NCBI GenBank assembly: GCA_028565715.1
Contig: JAOXYC010192910.1
Span: 1 to 12,070, forward strand
Direction of reading: 5' to 3'
Length of the DNA: 12,070 bases
Source: Phoronis pallida
Lineage: Eukaryota; Phoronida; Phoronidae
A program made the translations under genes and the position numbers. The notes beneath the pieces were generated by a model. The model saw only the letters and a program-made list of their open reading frames with translations, ran no database searches and was not told the DNA's origin. This document shows, piece by piece, positions 1-7,900 of the stretch (the stretch's first letter is position 1; each line of letters starts with the position of its first letter).

Positions 1-517
1 AATTCATTCGTGACCTATTTTGTTTCACGTGAACACCCTTTGTCTTGAGTCAGGTCAGTTCAGTGCGGTTTTATACCCAGATCAGATATTTGTGATGGAT
101 TCTAACTCTCAAAATTGTTACCCACCCATCCCTTTTCCAATGTTATTTGTTAGTTTGCTTGTCTCTTAAGAGGGTGCTTTTTGTTTGCCCATCTTTGCAG
201 AGATCAAAATGTATATACTTAGTTTGTATTCATCGATTATTTTACAATAAACAATTTCAAACATATCAATTTTATTTCTCTATGCAAACCGAGCTCGAAA
301 CATCACTCTATCAAAATAATTTCCAAGATAAATACGTATATTAGGTACAACTGTACACAGTTTCAAAAACATTCTTCGATTTTTGAGAAAGCTTTTCAAA
401 ACTAAACGCGTTTTTTTGTGGACCACACGTACATTTTGTACATGATCGTGAGATTGAAGTTGTCAAGAGTTTTCAGTAGGTTTTGTTCCTATCGTTGACA
501 TCCTTGGTTTATTCTAG
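1..517. other. Non-coding stretch, probably intron of the + strand gene
   Basis: I find no exon here that fits the phase of the exon at 518. A possible acceptor near 194 leads into an open stretch, but it has no donor in the right phase before its stop. The segment ends in the polypyrimidine tract and TAG acceptor at 515-517. I see no clear repeat or RNA gene. Confidence 0.5.
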
Positions 518-631
518 AATCTCCTTGTGTCGGTGAAGACAATCCAAAGTGTGAACAAGTCAAGGACCAGTGTTTTGAGAATCCTCAACTCGCTAAACTA
601 TGTTGCAACACCTGCAGGAAGGTGGTTAAAG
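518..631 (+). CDS. Exon encoding a PLAC-like (or ShKT-like) six-cysteine module
   Basis: The exon is 114 nt, phase 1 at both ends, with acceptor tttattctag and donor GTACGT. The reading frame starts after two bases. It encodes a module with cysteine spacing C-x7-C-x6-C-x9-CC-x2-C, beginning SPCVGEDNPKC and ending LAKLCCNTCRK. The adjacent CC followed by x2-C is the pattern of the PLAC domain found in ADAMTS-family matrix proteins. ShKT domains normally have C-x3-C-x2-C at this point, so ShKT is the less likely reading. All six cysteines are present, the module fits in one symmetric exon, and no signal peptide or membrane segment lies in this exon. Confidence 0.7.
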
Positions 632-1138
632 GTACGTAAGATGAGGCATTTGCTAACGCATGAGCTCGCTTACGTAACGAGGTATGAGTCTCGCGTGTTA
701 GCAAATGAAGATGAGGGTAAATTAGCCGGGTATATTGGGGAGTCGAACTTGACTACTGCCGGGTATTCAAGGATGAATCTTTTTTTTAACTTTAAACACT
801 CAAATCTCAATGCCATTAAATATTTTCATGGTGAAGAACGATAAGTGGTAAGAGTCTTTCGATATAGGCACAGTTCATAAGCGCCCAATTTCGTTCCACA
901 GAGTGTACTAGCTGCTGTTCGGAAGAGATAGAGGTCGGATGCCAGGCAAAAGTGCGCCTGAAAGTGCAACAAAAACGGTATTTGTGAATTAATGCCATCA
1001 TTTGTTGATACCCATCTCTCTTCTGTTTCAGGTTCAGACCGTATAGCATACCACCGTACTTCGGGTACCTCTCAACCAGAGCGAGTCACAGCTCTGATGT
1101 TTATAGTTCTGACTCTCAGTTTATTTAATATATTTTGA
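518..1138 (+). CDS. 3' end of a gene for a secreted or surface protein with a PLAC-like cysteine module and possible GPI tail
   Basis: This is a spliced, partial gene whose 5' part lies left of the window. The simplest model joins 518-631 to 1032-1138, with the split codon G|GT across the junction. It gives a six-cysteine module, a short polar linker and a hydrophobic C-terminus ending at TGA 1136-1138. PLAC modules are known near the C-terminus of ADAMTS and ADAMTS-like proteins, papilin/lacunin and some proprotein convertases, so an extracellular protein is expected. A hydrophobic tail directly before the stop suggests attachment to the membrane by GPI. An alternative model includes 902-977 and gives a different, soluble C-terminus. 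The upstream domains are not visible, so the parent protein cannot be named. Confidence 0.6.
647..707. repeat. 11-bp inverted repeat with 39-nt spacer inside the intron
   Basis: CATTTGCTAAC at 647-657 is matched exactly by its reverse complement GTTAGCAAATG at 697-707. The spacer contains the small palindrome TTACGTAA. It sits just after the donor of the PLAC-like exon. It may be a MITE remnant or an intronic RNA stem; nothing else marks its function. Confidence 0.5.
902..977 (+). CDS. Possible alternative frame-switching exon
   Basis: This candidate exon has a good acceptor (cgttccacag) and donor (ACG|GTATTT). Read in the phase left by the PLAC-like exon it is fully open and begins ECTSCCSEEIEVGCQAK, with four more cysteines. 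It is 76 nt, one more than a multiple of three. Including it shifts the last exon into a frame that ends in ...VYSSDSQFI and TAA at about 1127-1129, which removes the hydrophobic tail. The following intron would be only 54 nt, much shorter than most introns in this window. It could be a cassette exon, a constitutive exon (making the GPI reading wrong), or chance. Confidence 0.35.
1032..1138 (+). CDS. Terminal exon with putative GPI-anchor signal
   Basis: The acceptor is ctcttctgtttcag at 1018-1031. Joined directly to 518-631 (G|GT), it reads a polar stretch beginning SDRIAYHRTSGTSQPERV, then about 15 mostly hydrophobic residues (ALMFIVLTLSLFNIF) and TGA. A small-residue patch (TSGTS), a short polar spacer and a hydrophobic run ending at the stop is the known layout of a GPI-attachment signal. 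The second frame, used if exon 902-977 is included, is polar (PYFGYLSTRASHSSDVY) and also closes within the exon. T-rich DNA easily encodes hydrophobic residues, so the GPI call is an inference. Confidence 0.5.
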
Positions 1139-2850
1139 GTTTTAGATCCGTATTTCACAGAAAATTGCATTTGAAATCACTTGATTTAACAAAACTATGA
1201 AAATGTTTAGTGAAGTATGAAACACGACCATATTCGGCGAAAACCGTTGTTAGACCAATGCAGTCTCGGAAAACAAATTAAATGCTTATAAAAATAACAA
1301 GTTTTCGTTTTCTTAAAAAATCTACCTTGCTTTCAAATCTGCCATTACTTATCTTGATTAGAACACCAATCGATAGATATTTAACCAGTGACTTTTTAGA
1401 ACTACGGCATTTGTGTCCGCTTTCTTGTTATCAGTTCAGTGAAGCTCTTCTTGTTCTTGAGGTGTTGGAGATGTATGTTCGAAAAGCACACAACCAGACT
1501 AATCAAACTTAGATATTAAATTACACACTGTTTAACCAAAAATGTATCTGAGGGGGACAGTTACCAAATTATTGTTAACTTTGAGTAACGATTCTTTATA
1601 AAGCATTACAAAAAATCAAAGCCGGCATGATGCAAGAACGGTGTCATCTCGATTCCGAAGTTGTTTTCTTTTTACATATTAACGCCAGCAAATATGTGAC
1701 TTCGAAAACATTGAACAGCAGTACATTTCTGGGGTAGATTTGGTGCTCTCACGGGGGTGATCTACGGTGGTATTTTAGAATAAGCTGCAAAGAACCCTTT
1801 ATCAAAACCTGCCAAGACTAACTTAACGGCATTAATGAAATGATCAAAGGAATTGCCGTAGTATCCAGAGAAACAACGGGATGTGATGAATGAACAATTT
1901 CATTTATTAATAACATACAGCGTAAAATTTTAAAAATAATTCATCAAAATCCTTTAAAACTTATACAATTTCATAAATTCTTAAAAGACATACGTTTCGT
2001 CAAAGCACATTATACATTATGTAATTATCAACTTTTGATTAGATCATTTTTTCCTTGGTCAACATATTTTCTACGTTCGTAGGAGAACACACTCAGGAAC
2101 AAGTATTGAAGATAAAACAGTCATTTTGAGATACACTATTTCAGATTAAGCAATTGACTTAGGGACATCGTGTCTGTAAAAAGTAAGGTTTCCTTATGAT
2201 ATGACCAAGGTGAATATTTAATTGATATGCATGATTGTATATGTTTCCTAAAACATGACATTGAATTTTTAATTACAAACAAAACAGTCATGGTACAAAA
2301 TATATGGCACAATGGAATGTCATTAACATTAAAGACGGAATCAACGGTGGATTAGAGTGAAATAAATCATCACATATTCATAATCACGGTGGATACAAGT
2401 TTAAAGTGCGATCAAAACACTAGTCAAAATCATATTTTGACTGTATAAAATTGGAATTAAAACTATCTAAAGACACTCAACCATAGGTTTACTACCACAA
2501 AAAAAAACCAACAGAAAGCAATTGCGCAACTAAACCAACTCTGGACTGAAACATATCAGATGGGTTACTGTTTTTTAAAAATCAATCCATGACAAAGCTG
2601 ATCATCAAATGATTAAATTTTGACTAACATTCAAACAGGTAACAAAAGAGTGACAAAAATGTCTTACCTTTTACCTCAAAATCAAATGTAGACAATGTAA
2701 TGAGTGTCAAGACCATAATTGCAAGTCGGGCTGCTGGTTTAAAAACAAAATTGATGCTAAAACATGTGGCTGTGTGGTTTAAACCTATGCCAGCTCCTTA
2801 AAACACTACAATACATAACCTGTACAACTAATAATTCCATCATTCGAAAT
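1139..2850. other. Non-coding 3' UTR and intergenic sequence
   Basis: No convincing exon, RNA gene or mobile element was seen. The first part must hold the 3' UTR of the + strand gene. No AATAAA occurs close downstream; the variant ATTAAA is at 1277-1282 and 1515-1520 and either could serve. The remainder is AT-rich with no codon structure on either strand. Confidence 0.45.
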
Positions 2851-2898
2851 ATAATAATATAATAATAATGCTAATACTATACTATATATAATAATAAC
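2851..2898. repeat. Imperfect TAA/TA-rich simple repeat
   Basis: A run of ATA, TAA and TA units broken by CTAATAC-like interruptions. It is separated from a second, cleaner TAA run by a GC-richer segment, so the two may bound one dispersed repeat. Confidence 0.7.
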
Positions 2899-3011
2899 TA
2901 AAATGCCCAAACCACATACTACCAGGCTTGGGACCCATTCAAATCTGCCACCTCAACTGCCTGGGGAGCATACAGCCGAGTGCGGTACTCTTGGAAAGAA
3001 TCGTATTTCGT
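2899..3011. repeat. GC-richer segment between TAA tracts, possible dispersed repeat fragment
   Basis: The segment includes words such as GCCACCTCAACTGCCTGGGG and AGCCGAGTGCGG, and it stands out in base composition from its AT-rich flanks. It is framed by microsatellites, as is common for SINE- or MITE-derived fragments. I suspect it is another part of the repeat family whose start is at the right end of the window (11981-12070), but this rests on memory of similar animal repeats and not on overlap seen here. Confidence 0.25.
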
Positions 3012-3039
3012 TATAATAATAATAATAATTATAATAATA
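3012..3039. repeat. (TAA)n microsatellite
   Basis: A nearly pure TAA trinucleotide run with one short interruption. Confidence 0.85.
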
Positions 3040-3175
3040 GCACTATCTTTACATTTCCCTTGAAGGAGATCAGATTTAAAAACCAATTTAAGCTAAGCCT
3101 TAAACAAATCATGGATTTTATTTTCTGTTGTTATTCTTAAAGAAATTTGTAATGTCACATCCATTCAATTTGTAA

Positions 3176-3307
3176 CCTAATACATCGGAAAAATCATTTT
3201 ATCTCATGTCACAAGCAGGGGTCCCTGCTGTAGATGTATTTGGCAGTTATCTTGTTTGAAACTCAAACCTTGAAATTATTTCAGATGTTTTTTCCAAATG
3301 TATTAGG
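3176..3307. mobile_element. Foldback element, copy 1 (left arm partly deleted)
   Basis: The ends are exact inverted repeats: CCTAATACAT at 3176-3185 and ATGTATTAGG at 3298-3307. Just inside them GGAAAAA is matched by TTTTTCC. The centre is a perfect 7-bp hairpin, AGCAGGG at 3214-3220 and CCCTGCT at 3223-3229. The right arm is longer than the left, so part of the left arm seems deleted. From the centre outward, the right arm resembles that of the element at 4535-4614: CCCTG, then TAGATxTATTTG, then TCTTGTTTG. This makes the two a family. There is no coding capacity and no clear target-site duplication. Confidence 0.6.
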
Positions 3308-3500
3308 CAACTAATAACAAAATCAAAAAAATGTTGACTTTTTAATCTGAAATTGGTCTGTATATCATACATTTGAAATAATTGGTTCCAAGGCTTGTAT
3401 TTAATTGTAGTACGACGACATTGTATTCAATTTAATAATCTCGTGAAGTTTTGTTCTATTTTGTGCCTAAAAATTACAAAAAAAAACGGTAAAGAAAATG

Positions 3501-3573
3501 TCGCCAGCCGTGCTCGAACCCGGTTTCTCTAAAATGCGAAACCGACGCTCTACTAGCTTAGCTAACCAGGCAA
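3501..3573 (-). tRNA. tRNA-like pseudogene or tRNA-derived SINE head
   Basis: Read on the - strand, the acceptor arms TTGCCTG and CTGGCGA pair at six of seven positions. Box A-like sequence (TAGCTAAGCTAGTAGAGC) and box B-like sequence (GGTTCGAGC) are present. The T stem has one mismatch and a six-base loop. The anticodon arm is abnormal: CGGTTTC and GAAACCG make a perfect 7-bp stem around GCATTTTAGA instead of a 5-bp stem with a 7-base loop. I would not expect a working tRNA. No long SINE body or A-rich tail was recognised. Confidence 0.45.
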
Positions 3574-4420
3574 AGTTGACAGTGGAGTGATTTTATAAGC
3601 AATGTTCAATAGGTTCACCTTTTCGTTCACAATTCCAGTAAAAACTCTATCAAACAACTAAAGTATGGCAATAAATCTACTTACAAAAGCACATTTTATC
3701 TAATTCTATCAATTCTGTCCCTTAAAATGTATGTTAGTCTAATTTATTCATAAAAACAACAATCAACCGACATCTTGTAGATCATGTGAGTAGCTTGTTG
3801 TGTTTAGTGGATTTGCCGATTTGTCTACGATGAGCAAAATATTTCCAAATTCATTGTTTTCAACAAATTGTTACATTTTAATATTTGGAAGGTGTAAAAG
3901 TTAGTATCTAACTATCATAGGGGTACCAAAAGTGCGCTGGGACTGGAAAAAAGGACCAAATGGGACAGTAATCAGTAAGTATACAAAGGTAACATATTTT
4001 AAACAGATCAACACAGGTGGGGGACTAGATCTATATACTATTAAAGCCATTATTACTTTTCATAAAGCCTTTGAGATATGCAATTAATTGCGGGACTTTT
4101 AGGAAAACTACAAAATGTGCAAGCACTATCACATATTTATAACATAGACAAAATATTCATAAACTATATAATATCATAAATGGTGCATTAGATGCATTTT
4201 ATGGCAACAAAGGTTTTAAACAAAAAATATAACTAGCCATCTAAGTAACAAGATGATTGATGCACATAAATATATCTGATAAAGGTTTTTGTATATTTCA
4301 AAAATGAAACATTCCAGTATAAATCTTATTGTTCAATAAGGCTGAGTCACTGACAACTACAAGAGTACGTAATCATTGTGACATGTCAAAAGAATTTGTT
4401 AGGCAAAGTCACCAATTTTT
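3574..4420. other. AT-rich intergenic sequence with no gene seen
   Basis: Both strands lack exon-like segments with splice sites and codon structure. No strong inverted or tandem repeat was seen. It lies between the convergent gene ends and probably beyond the 3' end of the - strand gene. Confidence 0.45.
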
Positions 4421-4426
4421 TTTATT
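4421..4426 (-). terminator. Candidate polyadenylation signal of the - strand gene
   Basis: The - strand reads AATAAA here. It is the first such hexamer I found downstream of the proposed stop codon at 4915-4917. If used, the 3' UTR would be about 490 nt and would contain both hairpins at 4467-4508 and 4535-4614. Confidence 0.3.
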
Positions 4427-4466
4427 TTGTTTTCTCTTTGTTAAAGGAACTTGTTAATTGTAGCTT

Positions 4467-4508
4467 GTGATTTTTTGAAATGTGTAAAAACACATTTCAA
4501 AAAATCAC
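4467..4508. repeat. Perfect 19-bp hairpin with AAAA loop
   Basis: The arm at 4467-4485 (GTGATTTTTTGAAATGTGT) is the exact reverse complement of 4490-4508, separated by AAAA. Pairing stops abruptly at a T/T mismatch. Perfect arms argue for recent origin or constraint. It may be a small foldback insertion, or a hairpin in the 3' UTR of the - strand gene. Confidence 0.85.
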
Positions 4509-4534
4509 TTTCCTTAATAATTTCCAAATTTTAG

Positions 4535-4614
4535 TTCCAAACAATAAAATCACCAAATATATCTAAAGCAGGCAACCCTGTTCTAGATATATTTGATACT
4601 TTTCTTGTTTGGAA
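4535..4614. mobile_element. Foldback element, copy 2
   Basis: The 38-nt arms at 4535-4572 and 4577-4614 match at 32 of 38 positions around the 4-nt centre CAAC. Well-paired blocks are TTCCAAACAA/TTGTTTGGAA and CAAATATATCTA/TAGATATATTTG. The right arm is related to the element at 3176-3307. There are no open reading frames, so it would be non-autonomous. Its role, if any, in the 3' UTR of the - strand gene is unknown. Confidence 0.65.
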
Positions 4615-4914
4615 TTGAAATATCATAATGATAAAATTGATGACCATCCTAAAGAACAACTACAAAGATTTGCCTGTATCTTTAAGGCACTATTTCATCA
4701 AAATCTTTTCCAACAAAGCTTTACTTCTGTTTACTAAACAAGGAACACAAAAGATTATCTACAAGAATTATTGCAAAAAACAACTCAATGATTATGCCAT
4801 TTTTTTCAAAGAGTTAAAACAGTCAAACATGCAATATGCATAGACAAAATATCCATTTGAGTACCAGTTTCACCATCAACTCGTGACTTTTCTTGTAGTG
4901 ACCCCATTTCTCTC

Positions 4915-4937
4915 TTATCGACTGGAATGCATATCGT
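4915..4937 (-). CDS. Probable last coding exon piece with stop
   Basis: The acceptor tract at 4938-4960 is excellent (long T/C run ending tttgtttcag). In the phase left by exon 7066-7119 it reads D-D-M-H-S-S-R and then TAA at 4915-4917. The exon would continue as 3' UTR. The link is inferred: the intron from 7065 would be about 2.1 kb, longer than the others, and the other two frames of this stretch are open for about 40 codons. A different last exon cannot be excluded. Confidence 0.4.
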
Positions 4938-7900
4938 CTGAAACAAAGTAAAAAGAAGGATTTAACTTAAAAAAACCTACACCATTCATACAAAACTAAG
5001 TATTATAAATTTGTGAATGAGTTGAGCTTCTGCGCATTGTAGTCTCATGGTTAATAGATAATGAATAGTGATTGAAAACTAACGACCACAGCATATCATC
5101 TCTTTAGATTTCTGTCTTTTATATGCCACTCAAAAAAATCATCAAGAATTACCAAAAATCAATGCAAAATAGCCACTAGTGCGAGCAGCAACTGAGGCAG
5201 GATAGCCATTTAAAGCCCGCTAGACAGCTTTATCGATCAAAATCGGTCTTTTTCAGGCATGGCAATCATAAAGATCGCTCTGTTTGCCCAACTCATAGCA
5301 TTTGACATCAAACTAAGAGAAAAAAATAGAACATTTGTTCAAAGACGCAATTTGAAGTGAAACAAACTGATATACAATTTGCTGCTACAACAAATTTAAC
5401 CTAGTTACAGCAAATATCACGGCAAAAAAGAAAGTACAATCATTCGCATTTCATTGCATGTAAACACACGCAAGTTGCATTGTTCGATTTTGCGGATTCA
5501 AAATGTTGTCTTCCTGATACGAGTCTATTTTATGAAATCTTTACGCGCAAAGAAAAGTGGTAATTTTTATTCCCAAAATTCCAAAACTTACGAAAGCGAC
5601 TTTAAAGAAGTTATAGCACCAATCGATAACAAAATTAGCAGTTTCTGAATGTTCAAATTGATCGATTTTAGCGGTCTAGCAGGCTCTAAGCATACAATGG
5701 AAAATGTCGAGATTAGAAAACAAAAAATAAATATCCCACCAACACCTTTTGGGCAAAAAATGAATGAAAATAAAATAGAAAATCAGTCACCCCCACAGCA
5801 TTAAAGATCCATATCCTGGTTTTTGACAGATATGCTAACAACATAGAGGCCCACTAATAATCGGACAAATTTATCTGTCAACAGCAAATGGCATACATGG
5901 GGAGAAGTTCTGGCTGGGGAAAACAGTCATGCCATTACACATTTTGTTTGCATGAAACTCTACCTAGTGTAGTCACTGAATACCTATACAATACAAACAA
6001 CAAGGGAGCTCCAGGATACCCATCCACACCACCATTCAAAAGACCAAAAAGCATGAATATGCAATACATTCATTTGAAAAATTATTTAAAGCAAAAAAAG
6101 CTGTGAAGATTAATCTTAAGGTTTAATATCAATGAATATATTTTTGAAGCAAGCTAAATAAATTAAAAATGTCACATGACTTTCAACTGAACAATTGACA
6201 GCATCATTCAATGGCATTTAGCTATTTCATGCAGACAATTTTCATAAAGTCAGATCATGCCATATATCTGATGTATTTTAAAATCTGTTGAATTTGAAAA
6301 GACAGAAAAAATCCAAACTGGACTGGGAATCGAACCCAGGTCTCCCGATTGCCGGTCAGTAATCTAACCAACTGAGCTACCCAGCTTGAGTTAATACTGT
6401 CTGAATATTTATTTTAAAATCATTTTTTCATCAAGATAATGTCAAAATTAATTAACTTTTCAAAAACTTAGAATGCAATAAATGTATGCATATTTACTGA
6501 CCGAAAGTGATAAATTTTAAAAAGTAAGAAAACCGTTCTCATTGTGCAAGTATTGGGTATCACTTTGTATATTGGTTACGTCACTTCGTTTAAACATGGT
6601 TGTCTCCTTTTGGCAAAACACAGAAGACCTCCCGCAATTGTTTCAGTCTGTCATTTTCAAGGACGGGCTGAGTACAGCCTCAGTGTCCAAGAACGTGGAC
6701 AAAGATAAAAGTGTGATAACATATTCATGCTTTATGGTTGAAAAACAGGGAGAAACAGAATTCCATTCCATGCAGAATAAATCTATTCGACATATAATAA
6801 CCTTGCAAAACCAAATTGTAAGTTCAGTAACAAGTTGAAATATCCTGCCAAAAATTGTGATATTGTATTACACAGAGGAGCACTAAAACAGTCAAGAAAT
6901 AAAAAAAAAATTGTTCCAAGCTAAACAGCTGTTGAGCAGTTGGATCTGGGCTCAAGTGACAGGCAACCGGACCCAGGCATTGCTAACTTTCTGGACAGCA
7001 TGAACATTGATAGCACACATTAGTTTTAAACTGACTATAAGAATGAATCTACAATATGTTCTTACCTGCTTGACTAGTTTGGTTGTCTGAATCATCTCCC
7101 GGTATTACATCATAAACACCTGAAAGAGTAATTCAGTAGAAGTTATAAATCTATAATCACTGGACTCACTGAATTGACGATCTACCTGGATGACTCATAA
7201 TCTACATCATATTATTACCTGAAAGAGTAGTTATAGATTATTACCTGGTAAATTTCATATTGAGCTGCATATCAGTCCGAGGGAAGAGATACCAGCCCTA
7301 GGCCGAAATTGAACAGGTCATAAACTATTTATTACCCATGGAAATTTAAAATTTTGTCACTGAGACCGTGTTGTCTGCCATTTTTACTTGAATTTTACGC
7401 TCCCGCCACAAATGAACCATGTCAGGCTACAAATCATCCAAGCCAGCTCTCAGATTTGCCAAACGACATTATTGTTTTATTATTAATAAGGTATTTCCTA
7501 GTGAAACTTTTGAAGGAAGCACATACTGTATACTAAACATGCCTTCTTTTTCATTTGCAAAAGTTCTGCCTGATTCATATTTAGTTTTAAATAAAACTAC
7601 CTGAAACAGCCTCATCATCAGTAGAATACGCTTGGGGTTGATTTGTGTTACAATCAGATCCTTGTTGATTTCCTAGAAATTATACAAAACAAATCAGAAT
7701 CAACAACATTTTGCAAATGATAAATCACAGGGTATATTTGATTACAATACAATATAAGTCTCTTGAACATTTAAAGGGGGTCACAGTTCTGTTAACAACA
7801 ACAAAACCCAAGCACTTTCAAACGAAAAAAACAGCTCTTCAATGCACTAAAGTTGCCTTTTTAATAATCTCAAATGGCTCAGAACATGTCCTATTTTCAA

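Noticed and set aside
816-1049. 77-codon open reading frame on the - strand
   Set aside because: Shadow of the + strand exon candidates at 902-977 and 1032-1138.
1282-1512. 76-codon open reading frame on the + strand
   Set aside because: Falls just after the stop of the + strand gene, most likely 3' UTR, with no conserved pattern.
1736-1775. Short inverted repeat GTAGAT/ATCTAC with G-rich spacer, considered as a ribozyme-like fold
   Set aside because: Only six paired bases and no ribozyme core sequence.
5888-6106. 72-codon + strand open stretch after an acceptor-like AG
   Set aside because: No donor, no upstream exon and no domain; the proline-rich part is too short to support a call.
6542-6838. 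98-codon open reading frame on the + strand
   Set aside because: No motif, no splice sites, no nearby promoter or polyadenylation context; length is within chance for this AT-rich DNA.
7186-7218. 33-nt candidate - strand exon between a duplicated acceptor (actctttcag) and GTAGAT donor
   Set aside because: In the phase required by its neighbours it meets a TAG after four codons. It may be a dead exon or a copied acceptor.
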